Source of the DNA: Schleiferilactobacillus perolens DSM 12744
Lineage (GTDB): Bacteria > Bacillota > Bacilli > Lactobacillales > Lactobacillaceae
Direction: 5' to 3'
NCBI RefSeq assembly: GCF_001435585.1
Contig: NZ_AZEC01000014.1
Span: 1 to 42,961, forward strand
DNA: 42,961 nt
A program made the translations under genes and the position numbers. Positions 23,687 through 30,061 of this stretch are shown one piece after another. The stretch's first letter is position 1. Every line of letters starts with the position of its first letter. Below the pieces are notes generated by a model. That model was given only the letters and a program-made list of their open reading frames with translations. It was not told the origin of the DNA and made no database searches.

Positions 23687-23731
23687 TAGGACGACCGGGA
23701 ATCGAACCCGGATATTGACCTGCTCCGTCCT
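23687..23731 (-). ncRNA. tRNA-like minihelix (acceptor stem + T arm)
   Basis: AGGACGG pairs with TCGTCCT (7 bp, one G-U), and CCGGG-TTCGATT-CCCGG is a perfect T arm. Only 13 nt replace the D and anticodon arms. It is the first tRNA-like piece of the transcript and abuts the next structured element without a gap. Confidence 0.55.
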
Positions 23732-23793
23732 GCCAATTGGTATCAGTAAATTGTGCGTGTGGTCCGGGGAGGAGGTCCCACACGTCTTTGGCA

Positions 23794-23875
23794 CAATACC
23801 ATAATACGATGGAAACACTTACGCCCGTGTCACGACTTACTTACGACTTACTTACGACTTACTTACGGACTTGTT
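23794..23875 (-). promoter_or_regulatory. candidate ArpU-dependent late promoter
   Basis: A TATTAT -10 box at 23801-23806 has no -35 consensus 16-18 bp upstream (the sequence there is CACGGG). Starting 26 bp upstream of the -10 box are tandem 11-bp repeats (23832-23864, with a degraded fourth to 23875). Direct repeats in place of a -35 are typical for activator-dependent late promoters, and the likely activator ArpU is encoded immediately upstream. Transcription start would be near 23794. Confidence 0.6.
23832..23875 (-). repeat. tandem 11-bp direct repeats (3 perfect copies and one partial)
   Basis: The unit on the plus strand is ACGACTTACTT, three perfect head-to-tail copies followed by ACGGACTTGTT. 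The spacing of 11 bp, close to one helical turn, puts each copy on the same DNA face. The partial copy runs into the last codons of arpU. Confidence 0.85.
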
Positions 23876-24326
23876 ACGCTCGTTTTTCGGTACGATAGAC
23901 CAGCAACTCACTTGGCGATGGCGGCCATAACTCTGCAAATGCCACCAATGCATCCTCCCTGGCGTGATAATAAGCCGTTGACTGCATTCCAAGCTGCTCC
24001 ATGATCGATTCCACCTTGGGTGGCCGGCCCACCGTATACAAGAGCCGCAGGATGGTGCGCCCCTCACTGCTCTCAATAGCACTAATGACCCGATCACATT
24101 GATGACAAAACTCTCCGTCTTCCAGGTCTCGCAGAATCTTATTCTCCTGAGCGTTTTCCGTGCTTGGTGATCTAGGCATCCCGTCCATCTGTGGGGACTG
24201 AATGGTCACCTCGTTCCGCTTGGCCTTATGCTTCCGATGCCGATAGTCCATCAACACCGCTTTGGCATTTGTCGCTGTTGCCTCATGGTCTAATCTTCGC
24301 CAGTATGTCTGTACTATCCGCATCAT
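23874..24326 (-). CDS. ArpU family phage transcriptional regulator
   Basis: A 150-residue protein. The C-terminal half (CDRVISAIESSEGRTILRLLYTVG, SIMEQLGMQSTAYYHAREDALVAFAEL) is the sigma-factor-like helix-turn-helix of ArpU proteins, which switch on late packaging and lysis genes in Firmicutes phages. The N-terminal half is basic and helical. GGAG stands 6 nt before the tandem ATGATG start. It is the last gene of the early operon and is followed by direct repeats and a -10 box, which are the natural candidates for its binding site. Confidence 0.85.
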   Translation of the reverse strand: MMRIVQTYWRRLDHEATATNAKAVLMDYRHRKHKAKRNEVTIQSPQMDGMPRSPSTENAQENKILRDLEDGEFCHQCDRVISAIESSEGRTILRLLYTVGRPPKVESIMEQLGMQSTAYYHAREDALVAFAELWPPSPSELLVYRTEKRA

Positions 24327-24376
24327 GCAGCACTCCCCACTTTTTGATATACTTGATTTGCGGAATCATTGGAGAG

Positions 24377-24400
24377 GGCCGCTTAGCAGCGGTCTTTTTT
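24377..24400 (+). terminator. plus-strand intrinsic terminator-like hairpin
   Basis: GGCCGCT-TAGC-AGCGGTC is a 7-bp stem with one G-U pair, followed by TTTTTT on the plus strand. It lies in the gap between the 52-aa membrane protein gene and arpU, both on the minus strand, so it points against the operon. A TATACT box 24 bp upstream could be a minor promoter, but no -35 is visible. Confidence 0.5.
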
Positions 24401-24401
24401 G

Positions 24402-24560
24402 TTACTCAGAATCTTCATTTGACAAAAGGCCGCGGTAGGTCAGCACGATAAACCGAAAAACTAATCCAACACATAGGCCAAACCAGATGAATAACAACGG
24501 AGCCAATACAATTACTGTCCATGCCGATCCATACCATAACCACTCAATGATTTGTTTCAT
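24402..24560 (-). CDS. small membrane protein (52 aa), unknown function
   Basis: The start ATG at 24560 has GGAGG 7 nt upstream, giving MKQIIEWLWYGSAWTVIVLA and then PLLFIWFGLCVGLVFRFIVL with a short polar tail. Residues ~12-42 are a long hydrophobic stretch that can cross the membrane once or as a hairpin. It is the penultimate gene of the early operon, between a 70-aa protein and arpU. I do not recognise the family. Confidence 0.7.
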   Translation of the reverse strand: MKQIIEWLWYGSAWTVIVLAPLLFIWFGLCVGLVFRFIVLTYRGLLSNEDSE

Positions 24561-24576
24561 TTTTTGGCCTCCTTGA

Positions 24577-24789
24577 TTAGCTCCACGTTGTCGATCCGGG
24601 CGAGAAATACTTTACTCCAGCCCGTTGATCTGGTGTCCCACTGTCAAGGATGGTGATTTCGCCAGTTGCCAACGCGACGAAACCATCACTAGGCCAGCCG
24701 GCGTCATCCACGCGACAAGTGCTGCCTTTGTAATCAGGAAAACTGTTGCCCGTATAACGCACCTTGTCACCCTTCTTCAACTGCTTCAT
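24577..24789 (-). CDS. small SH3-like phage protein, unknown function
   Basis: A 70-residue protein with GGAGG 7 nt before ATG, overlapping the previous gene by 23 bp. MKQLKKGDKVRYTG and STCRVDDAGWPSDGFVALA have the pattern of a small KOW/SH3-like beta barrel. The next gene upstream (78 aa) opens in a similar way (CGDWVRYKDTSCRVLG), so the two may be distant paralogues. No function can be assigned. Confidence 0.6.
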   Translation of the reverse strand: MKQLKKGDKVRYTGNSFPDYKGSTCRVDDAGWPSDGFVALATGEITILDSGTPDQRAGVKYFSPGSTTWS

Positions 24790-25003
24790 TCTTTGGCCTC
24801 CTCTTAATCAACTCCACTGCATCTGGTAGTACGGTCCCAACGAACTTCCACCGGACCACCTGCTTGACCCCTTGAAACGTCCCAATGCTCTCTGGCACGC
24901 CCAGCATCAGGTAATCCGTCCACTGCTTATCGTGCCAGTGGCCGAGCACTCGGCATGATGTATCCTTGTATCGTACCCAGTCACCGCACTCATAATTAAT
25001 CAT
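24767..25003 (-). CDS. small SH3-like phage protein, unknown function
   Basis: A 78-residue protein, probably starting MINYECGDWVRYKDTSCRVL at 25003, inside the overlap with the upstream gene (ATGATTAA). Alternative ATG at 25009. Tryptophan-rich segments GHWHDKQWTDYLMLG and VVRWKFVGTVLPDAVELIKR suggest a compact beta fold. It is part of the run of small translationally coupled early genes. Confidence 0.55.
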   Translation of the reverse strand: MINYECGDWVRYKDTSCRVLGHWHDKQWTDYLMLGVPESIGTFQGVKQVVRWKFVGTVLPDAVELIKRRPKNEAVEEG

Positions 25004-25241
25004 CACCATCAAGCTTTCGTCCGCACCATTGGCAGCATATTGCATCATTCGTGATCCAATGCCCATGATCGTTAATATCCAAGATTGGCAGTCCATTACT
25101 ATCGGTCCCATAGTGCATAATGACGTCGTTGTCTGCAATCCAGTCTTTATCTTCGTGACAGTATGGGCAATTCTTCTGCTTTTCTGTTAAAGGGGTCGAT
25201 TTCGACCCCTTTTCTGCTGCAAATGCATCGTTAAGATTCAT
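24996..25241 (-). CDS. small zinc-ribbon phage protein
   Basis: An 81-residue protein (83 if the ATG at 25247 is used). Two Cys pairs, CPYCHED near residue 26 and CQWCGRK near the C-terminus, form a typical zinc ribbon. Between them is a polar beta region (HYGTDSNGLPILDINDHGHWI). Such proteins are common in lactobacillus phage early regions and probably bind nucleic acid or protein. The exact role is unknown. Confidence 0.65.
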   Translation of the reverse strand: MNLNDAFAAEKGSKSTPLTEKQKNCPYCHEDKDWIADNDVIMHYGTDSNGLPILDINDHGHWITNDAICCQWCGRKLDGDD

Positions 25242-25662
25242 AATCATCGCCCAACTTCATCTTTCCATGTCCCCACAGATCACGCGCCATCTCAATTTCG
25301 TATGACGACGGCATCTTATCAACGGAAGCTCGCACCAGTGCCATGTCGAAGTCCTTCAATCCGCCATATGCCGCAATCATCGGCACGTCCTCGGGATCAA
25401 CGCAATCCTGGTAATCAACACCAAGGCAGACAGAGTATCCGTGGTGCAACAGATGCCACTGAAATGGATAATCAAAGTTATCAATGTTATCCAACCCGTC
25501 TGCCCAAGGGATGCGCTTTGCACGCAGTTCAACAAAATCGGTATCTTCAAACTCCACTAGGGCTTTAACTTTTGCTTTTCCGACCGTCTCGGCTTGAACA
25601 TAGGTGACTGTCTTCCCATACTCGGGATCGCCCTGATTCCAGACCTCATAGACTTTACTCAT
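25231..25662 (-). CDS. hypothetical phage protein, early accessory region
   Basis: A 143-residue acidic protein from ATG at 25662 (MSKVYEVWNQGDPEYGKTVTYV), with GGAGG 9 nt upstream. A GTG nine bases earlier is also possible. I do not recognise a domain. Sequence such as AETVGKAKVKALVEFEDTDF looks like a mixed alpha-beta fold. It overlaps its upstream neighbour by 8 bp and its downstream neighbour by ~11 bp, showing it belongs to the early operon. Confidence 0.6.
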   Translation of the reverse strand: MSKVYEVWNQGDPEYGKTVTYVQAETVGKAKVKALVEFEDTDFVELRAKRIPWADGLDNIDNFDYPFQWHLLHHGYSVCLGVDYQDCVDPEDVPMIAAYGGLKDFDMALVRASVDKMPSSYEIEMARDLWGHGKMKLGDDYES

Positions 25663-26041
25663 TCCTTGCACCCTCCATCAGTTCGGGATTCTCGTAGACG
25701 TTGCCGATAACCGTCATGCTCTTAGTCTCGTTGAAAAGCGGCTCAGCAATCCTTTCGCGTGGATCATTAATTATCCATGATCCCTCCAAGAATGTGACTA
25801 CGCCGATCATCGCATCACTATCTCCTGGGGTTGTTGGTTCCGATCGAACGATGTCACCATCATAAATATCCGTCCCGTTCTTGTCGTGCATGCCCGCGTA
25901 CTGCATCAATTCGACCAACGCCATATAATCCCAGTGATGATCCACCGTTTCAATGGCACGCCCTGATAAGTGGATCTTATCGACTTTCCGCATGATCTTG
26001 TCTTCTGGCAACCACGCTCGAAACTTAATCTCATGTTTCAT
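25655..26041 (-). CDS. YopX family phage protein
   Basis: A 128-residue protein with the YopX signature: MKHEIKFRAWLPEDKIMRKV at the N-terminus, LMQYAGMHDKNGTDIYDGDIV in the middle and SMTVIGNVYENPELM at the end. YopX proteins are frequent in Gram-positive phages; their function is unknown. The start overlaps the stop of the upstream gene by 4 bp (ATGA) with GGAG before it. Confidence 0.85.
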   Translation of the reverse strand: MKHEIKFRAWLPEDKIMRKVDKIHLSGRAIETVDHHWDYMALVELMQYAGMHDKNGTDIYDGDIVRSEPTTPGDSDAMIGVVTFLEGSWIINDPRERIAEPLFNETKSMTVIGNVYENPELMEGARNE

Positions 26042-26433
26042 TTCTCCGCCTCCAATTTCACGATTTCACCGGTTTCCTCAACGCGCCAGACACCTAGCAA
26101 CCACGCACGGGCGAAGGTGTCGGAATGGTCGACTGCCCAAGTCCATACTCCGGTAACGGATTGACTGGTCTTGAGCGTGTCCGTACTGTAAAGCGGTTCA
26201 AGTAGCTCAATGATGCTTTGACCTCGCATTTTTGCGATTTCAATCTCATCTCCGGCCGCCATGGGAATCACCGGCAGATCATCTGGCAAGGCGGCGGCGT
26301 AACGAGCACTATAATCAGACAGACTTTCCGACCAGTCTTCGAACGACCCGTCCCTAGGCAAACTACTAATAAAATTTTGTTTCCAATCATCTAGTGCCCG
26401 CTCTATAACGTCCCGCTTCGTCTCATTGCTCAT
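26038..26433 (-). CDS. DUF1642-like phage protein
   Basis: A 131-residue protein from ATG at 26433 with GGAGG 9 nt upstream. N-terminal NETKRDVIERALDDWKQNF is helical, and the C-terminal DHSDTFARAWLLGVWRVEETGEIVKL resembles the (E/D)TFARAWLxGYxVE segment of DUF1642 proteins, common in lactobacillus phages and without known activity. A longer frame reaching 26556 overlaps the 58-aa gene and lacks a ribosome binding site. Confidence 0.6.
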   Translation of the reverse strand: MSNETKRDVIERALDDWKQNFISSLPRDGSFEDWSESLSDYSARYAAALPDDLPVIPMAAGDEIEIAKMRGQSIIELLEPLYSTDTLKTSQSVTGVWTWAVDHSDTFARAWLLGVWRVEETGEIVKLEAEK

Positions 26434-26599
26434 CGTCAGTAACCTCCAACTGTTCCCTGTTGTAATCAATGATGCGTTGATAATTGTTGTTGGCTTGCCA
26501 TGCGCAATCATACAGGCCCCACAGATCAAGCTTGTCGATTGCGTTGCTCGCGGCATCGATGGCCTTTTGTGCCGCGTCGATGTCAGCTTTAGTCGTCAT
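26423..26599 (-). CDS. small hypothetical phage protein (58 aa)
   Basis: ATG at 26599 with GGAGG 9 nt upstream, overlapping the previous stop. It begins MTTKADIDAAQKAIDAASNA, then has LDLWGLYDCAWQANNNYQRI. It is almost wholly alpha-helical with a small hydrophobic core. It ends inside the start of the next gene. It was found by ribosome binding site and operon spacing, not by similarity. Confidence 0.6.
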   Translation of the reverse strand: MTTKADIDAAQKAIDAASNAIDKLDLWGLYDCAWQANNNYQRIIDYNREQLEVTDDEQ

Positions 26600-27146
26600 C
26601 TTCGGTCACCTCCACCGGTTTGATGGCCTTGACCCATGCTGGTGCGGAATCAATATCCGATTGAGTAACATAAAAGCCATATGCAATTGCCTCTTCGTTG
26701 CTGTACGCCCAACCCGTATTCCAGTAATCTTGGCTACCGAGGAACCGCGCGTAAAGAGTCTTTGTGCCAGTACCAACATCATCACGCGTTCCGTCCATTG
26801 GCAGTAAGAATCTTTTTTCGGGTTCTGGTGTCCAGCCATACCGATAGGCATCAATCAGCTTCAATACATTTTCTTCTTTTGGTCCCAGTGAAAATGCAGA
26901 TGCTTCAGAGGCATTGGTGTAATCCCAGTTAATGATAATGACCTCTCTTACGGGATCTTTAGATTCGGCTTTTACGGCATCAACGTACAAACCAACTTTT
27001 TGGGGTAATGGCACAGGCTTGTGTTCCAATTCAAGATTGTCAATCAGGCACTGTACATGCCAGACAACTTTGTCCCGGTCTTCGAAGTCTGGGTAGTACA
27101 CACCAAGCCAGCCCGCAAATTTCTTTTTTGCTTCTTCCTTATTCAT
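26589..27146 (-). CDS. DUF1642-like phage protein
   Basis: A 185-residue protein. The middle and C-terminus (VLKLIDAYRYGWTPEPEKRFLL, TLYARFLGSQDYWNTGWAYS, YVTQSDIDSAPAWVKAIKPVEV) follow the DUF1642 layout, in which a GYxxEPEKxY motif is followed by a domain ending in xxIDxxxxxWxxAxPVEV. GGAGG is 9 nt before ATG, and the start overlaps the upstream stop by 8 bp. Function is unknown for the family. Two DUF1642-like genes in one operon suggests duplication. Confidence 0.65.
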   Translation of the reverse strand: MNKEEAKKKFAGWLGVYYPDFEDRDKVVWHVQCLIDNLELEHKPVPLPQKVGLYVDAVKAESKDPVREVIIINWDYTNASEASAFSLGPKEENVLKLIDAYRYGWTPEPEKRFLLPMDGTRDDVGTGTKTLYARFLGSQDYWNTGWAYSNEEAIAYGFYVTQSDIDSAPAWVKAIKPVEVTEDDD

Positions 27147-27618
27147 GTTCTTTTACCTCCAACGGTGACAATTCCTCGCCACCCAGTTTCGCCCATTCCT
27201 CACGCAGTTGATTAAGATGATTGGTAATCCTGTTTCCTTTTTTGACAGCTTCTGCCAAGTCATGAGATAGTCGCCATTGCCGTGGGCGAAGCTCATCGAT
27301 TGCTAATGAGTTGATATTGATGCAACGGTGTTTTGTAAACTCCCTCGTGGCCGTAACATCAATCGACCCAAAGCACACAATTAGTAGCCGGTCTTGTTTG
27401 ATATCGTGATAAATGCTGTTCCAACCCCGACCGTGTGTGTTGGTCTTACGATTGTGCCAAGCCCCTGTCGTTGTTGCCCAATCCCAAGTACTCCAATCCT
27501 CAATGCGCACTTGACCAGATCCTGAGAAATCAATGAACTGGAATCCGCTCGCTTGGAGCCTTTGCATATTGGCTTTGCTGCGCTCCCAACGTCGCTTTTT
27601 TGCAAGGGGATCGATCAT
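27139..27618 (-). CDS. hypothetical phage protein, early operon
   Basis: A 159-residue basic protein from ATG at 27618 (MIDPLAKKRRWERSKANMQ), which overlaps the upstream stop as ATGA. A central part (VRIEDWSTWDWATTTGAWHNRK, DRLLIVCFGSIDVTATREF) is Trp-rich. The C-terminus is helical (RLSHDLAEAVKKGNRITNHLN). I do not recognise the family. The location next to RusA and the replication genes hints at a DNA-related role, but this is inference only. Confidence 0.55.
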   Translation of the reverse strand: MIDPLAKKRRWERSKANMQRLQASGFQFIDFSGSGQVRIEDWSTWDWATTTGAWHNRKTNTHGRGWNSIYHDIKQDRLLIVCFGSIDVTATREFTKHRCININSLAIDELRPRQWRLSHDLAEAVKKGNRITNHLNQLREEWAKLGGEELSPLEVKEHE

Positions 27619-27923
27619 CCCAGTACCTCCCGCACCTGATGTGCTCGTTGCCATGCGTGGCGGTCGTTGATCTCCTTGAGCCGTTTATCCTTGCCCAGAT
27701 ATGGCAACTGGTCCTCAACCGGATCTTTATCGTCAGCCACAAACAAAGGCTCCGGTAAGCTGACAAAAGATAAGCGGCTGGTAGACCGCTTGCGCTGTTC
27801 TTTCCGCGCATCAGAACTTGTGTCCTCCAACACGTCGTTGATATAGCGATAAGCTTCCTTGGCCGTATCAAACGACGGCCCGTATGCCTGTCGGCTTGCA
27901 CAGCCGATAATTTGATAACTCAT
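27615..27923 (-). CDS. hypothetical phage protein, early operon
   Basis: A 102-residue protein from ATG at 27923 (MSYQIIGCASRQAYGPSFD), with GGAG 10 nt upstream. It has a short alpha-beta start and a basic helical middle (TAKEAYRYINDVLED, DARKEQRKRS). The longer frame to 28055 overlaps rusA and lacks a ribosome binding site. It starts 2 bp after the rusA stop. No domain recognised. Confidence 0.55.
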   Translation of the reverse strand: MSYQIIGCASRQAYGPSFDTAKEAYRYINDVLEDTSSDARKEQRKRSTSRLSFVSLPEPLFVADDKDPVEDQLPYLGKDKRLKEINDRHAWQRAHQVREVLG

Positions 27924-27924
27924 A

Positions 27925-28332
27925 TCACTCGCTCCGTTCCTGTTTAATTTCAACGTATCCATGGCCTGACGGCTCGATGCTGAAGTCATCTCGAAACCCT
28001 CTAACGTACTCGATACTGTCATTGGGCAACACTTTGGCATCTTGCAAGCCGTCAAGGATATATTTTTTCTGGAAAGCCATGTTGTCTGGGTCGATCCGCT
28101 TATCCGGCATATGCCAGTGAAAAACCAAACGCGCCGGCCACCCCCATTTCAACCCTTGGTGTGCTGCACTAAGGGCATAATCCATGCAGTTTTTTGTGGC
28201 TTGTTTTTTCAGGCTTGATCCGCTGAAACGATTGGATCTCTCGGCATTGACATATTTATTTAACGAGGCATCCTTGTATCTTTTTGTGGCCGCCAACGGT
28301 AACGGAATCACGATGCTCTCGATTCTCTTCAT
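27925..28332 (-). CDS. rusA: RusA-type Holliday junction resolvase
   Basis: A 135-residue protein. The N-terminus has IVIPLPLAATKR, the middle LVFHWHMPDKRIDPDNMAF carries the DPDN metal-binding motif, and DGLQDAKVLPNDSIEYV provides the second aspartate (ND). RusA dimers cut four-way DNA junctions made during phage replication and recombination, which fits the RecT/exonuclease pair in the same operon. The start overlaps the upstream stop by 4 bp. Confidence 0.9.
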   Translation of the reverse strand: MKRIESIVIPLPLAATKRYKDASLNKYVNAERSNRFSGSSLKKQATKNCMDYALSAAHQGLKWGWPARLVFHWHMPDKRIDPDNMAFQKKYILDGLQDAKVLPNDSIEYVRGFRDDFSIEPSGHGYVEIKQERSE

Positions 28333-29240
28333 GATTTCGTTTCCTCCTGCTTCTTGAACTGTGCGATCTGTTCAGCCAAACGCCTTTTTGTCTCTTCGTC
28401 AGCTGGTTTAGCTTTCGGTGCGACGTAATTAGGATCCGCCCACGGTGGCTGGCTCGTTTTTGGCTTCTGGGACGCACCACGTTTGTTAAACCGGCCAACA
28501 TTGAACATGGCGTCAGCCTTCTTGACCCCGTCTACCGTGTAGATTTTCTTCTGGTCCCAGTCCTGCAGGATGGCGTTCGCATAGCTCCATTTCGCCTGAT
28601 TGCCAACGGCCCGCCTAATGGCTTCGACGACCAAATCTGCCGGGAAAGTCTTTAGCCAATCCCGGAGTTCCTCCTGGATCAACGGTGCCATAAATCCACC
28701 AAACGACTGTTCCCAGAGTTCAAAGACTCGGGTTCGATCCTTGGTCGCCTGATCGTCAGGCACTACCGGAGTACCCGGATCATCATCATGATGATTAGTA
28801 TCAGTCATGTTTAAGTCAGTACCAGTAAAGTACTGTTCCGCATTCTGTTCCGCAGGTTGTACCGCATTCTGTTCCGCATTCTGTTCCGCATTCTGTTCCG
28901 TTTTTTTTCTTGTTCTGTTCTGTTTTTTGGTTTCTGGCCGACCATCAGGGCTCAATGGCATGATCTGATAGATTGGTGTGTCCTCATTTTTCTTGCCCTT
29001 GATATATGTGATCAATCCCTGCTGGACCAGCGCATTGCGCGCCGTGGAGAGACCATCAACGGACTTAATTCCAGTAATCGACATGATGTACTCGTTCTGC
29101 AGGCGGAAAGAAGCATCTAGTAATCCGCTATCGTTCGCGTAATCCAATAATTCGCGATACAGACTTGCTTGATTAACGGTGAGTTTCTTTACGGCGAGCT
29201 TGAACTGACGAAAGGCACGTCGCTGCTTGAAATAATCCAA
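28329..29240 (-). CDS. replication initiation protein with DnaD-like domain
   Basis: A 303-residue protein. Residues 1-95 are a winged-helix region (LTVNQASLYRELLDYANDSG, SITGIKSVDGLSTARNALVQQGLI). A low-complexity linker with repeated EQNA follows at about 110-135. Residues ~165-250 (VFELWEQSFGGFMAPLIQEELRD, AIRRAVGNQAKWSYANAIL) are a DnaD/phage_O-like domain. It should bind the phage origin and load the host helicase. The start is TTG at 29240, with GGGGGTG about 5 nt upstream. No separate DnaC-like loader gene is seen. Confidence 0.85.
   Translation of the reverse strand: MDYFKQRRAFRQFKLAVKKLTVNQASLYRELLDYANDSGLLDASFRLQNEYIMSITGIKSVDGLSTARNALVQQGLITYIKGKKNEDTPIYQIMPLSPDGRPETKKQNRTRKKTEQNAEQNAEQNAVQPAEQNAEQYFTGTDLNMTDTNHHDDDPGTPVVPDDQATKDRTRVFELWEQSFGGFMAPLIQEELRDWLKTFPADLVVEAIRRAVGNQAKWSYANAILQDWDQKKIYTVDGVKKADAMFNVGRFNKRGASQKPKTSQPPWADPNYVAPKAKPADEETKRRLAEQIAQFKKQEETKS
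28833..28904. repeat. six 12-bp iterons inside the replication gene (candidate origin)
   Basis: The plus-strand unit CTGTTCCGCATT occurs six times head to tail; units 1, 4 and 5 are exact, and units 2, 3 and 6 have 2-3 changes. They encode the repeated EQNA linker. A T-rich segment follows at 28901-28930. Phage replication origins often lie in the middle of the initiator gene. Confidence 0.65.
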
Positions 29241-29251
29241 ATGATCACCCC

Positions 29252-30061
29252 CTACTCAATCAATTCGTTCATGGTGATGATCTGTCCCAGATGTTTGGTC
29301 GCTCTACAGTAGTCGCACTGCTCACAACGATACGGGTTGGTCTCCCCAGCGATGATCTGCTCAATCCGTGGCTGGGTGTCCAGAAGCTGCTGCATGGCCT
29401 CGTCCAGCTTGTCCTGGGGTATCGCCACGAAGGCTTTGTCCGGTGGTTCCTGCTTGCTCACAGCGACCAGAATAGGTGCCGGGCGCGTGCCGTAGTTCTG
29501 CCGAATCAGTTCTTGGTAGACAGCCATCTGCAACGGGTAGTTGTACGCCTCGACGAACGATCCCCAGCGCTTCTCATCAGTGATCCAGTATTTCTTGTGC
29601 AAGTCCTGGGTCGTCTTGAGGTCTAAGAAGAATGCCCGCGATGGGTCGAAACAATCCAGTTTGCCCATCCATTTCACACCGTCAATTTCCCCAGTGAGAA
29701 TTTCTTCTTTGTTGCCCTGATAGGCAGCCTGGAATGACGGGTCATCTTTCAGTGCCTGGATCATGCTCTCAGCCACTTTGTAAGGCGTTTTGAGTTGGCC
29801 TTTCGTGCTACCCCGCGTCGAGAACATCTCAGGATGTGCGTCGATAAAGGATTGATGGGCTTCCGGGCTCTCAAAGTACGAGTGCAGATAGTTGCCGGCC
29901 AATAAGGCCGTCGGGTCCCGTTCAGGCACCCAAATTCCTTTAAGTTCGGCCAGCGCCTCGGCTTCACAGGCCAAGAACCGTTTGAAGACGGTCGCTGACA
30001 TGTAGTGCTCGTTGGCTTCCCGACTGTAGTAATTGGCGTCAGAAATCCGGAAGGTCTTCAT
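29252..30061 (-). CDS. PD-(D/E)XK exonuclease (RecE/DUF3799-like), partner of RecT
   Basis: A 269-residue protein from ATG at 30061 (MKTFRISDANYYSREANEHYMSATVFKRF). The catalytic core is visible as GNYLHSYFE, then EILTGEIDGVKWMGKLDCFDP, then AFFLDLKTTQDL (the D ... DxK signature). Four C-terminal cysteines around CEQCDYC may hold an iron-sulphur cluster. It would chew one strand to supply RecT. An alternative ATG at 30115 has a better GGGGGTG box and adds 18 residues overlapping recT by 77 bp. Confidence 0.85.
   Translation of the reverse strand: MKTFRISDANYYSREANEHYMSATVFKRFLACEAEALAELKGIWVPERDPTALLAGNYLHSYFESPEAHQSFIDAHPEMFSTRGSTKGQLKTPYKVAESMIQALKDDPSFQAAYQGNKEEILTGEIDGVKWMGKLDCFDPSRAFFLDLKTTQDLHKKYWITDEKRWGSFVEAYNYPLQMAVYQELIRQNYGTRPAPILVAVSKQEPPDKAFVAIPQDKLDEAMQQLLDTQPRIEQIIAGETNPYRCEQCDYCRATKHLGQIITMNELIE

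Larger units (their letters stand above)
22641..23806 (-). ncRNA. large structured, tRNA-rich non-coding transcript (candidate GOLLD/ROOL-like RNA)
   Basis: About 1.15 kb lies between a promoter-like element downstream of arpU and an intrinsic terminator. It contains only one short gene (40 aa). The rest is filled with strong stems: a 98-nt branched element (23589-23686), a long tRNA-like fold (23437-23552), a stem element (23361-23432), a tRNA-Ser (23272-23358), two copies of a 52-nt three-way element, a repeated 28-bp T-arm segment and further hairpins. Very large RNAs called GOLLD and ROOL are known from Lactobacillales and other phages next to tRNA genes. Size, order and tRNA company fit, but I cannot confirm membership by sequence. 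Confidence 0.6.

Noticed and set aside
23832-23875. Tandem repeats as a possible CRISPR array
   Set aside because: The 11-bp units are head to tail with no spacers, and no cas genes are present.
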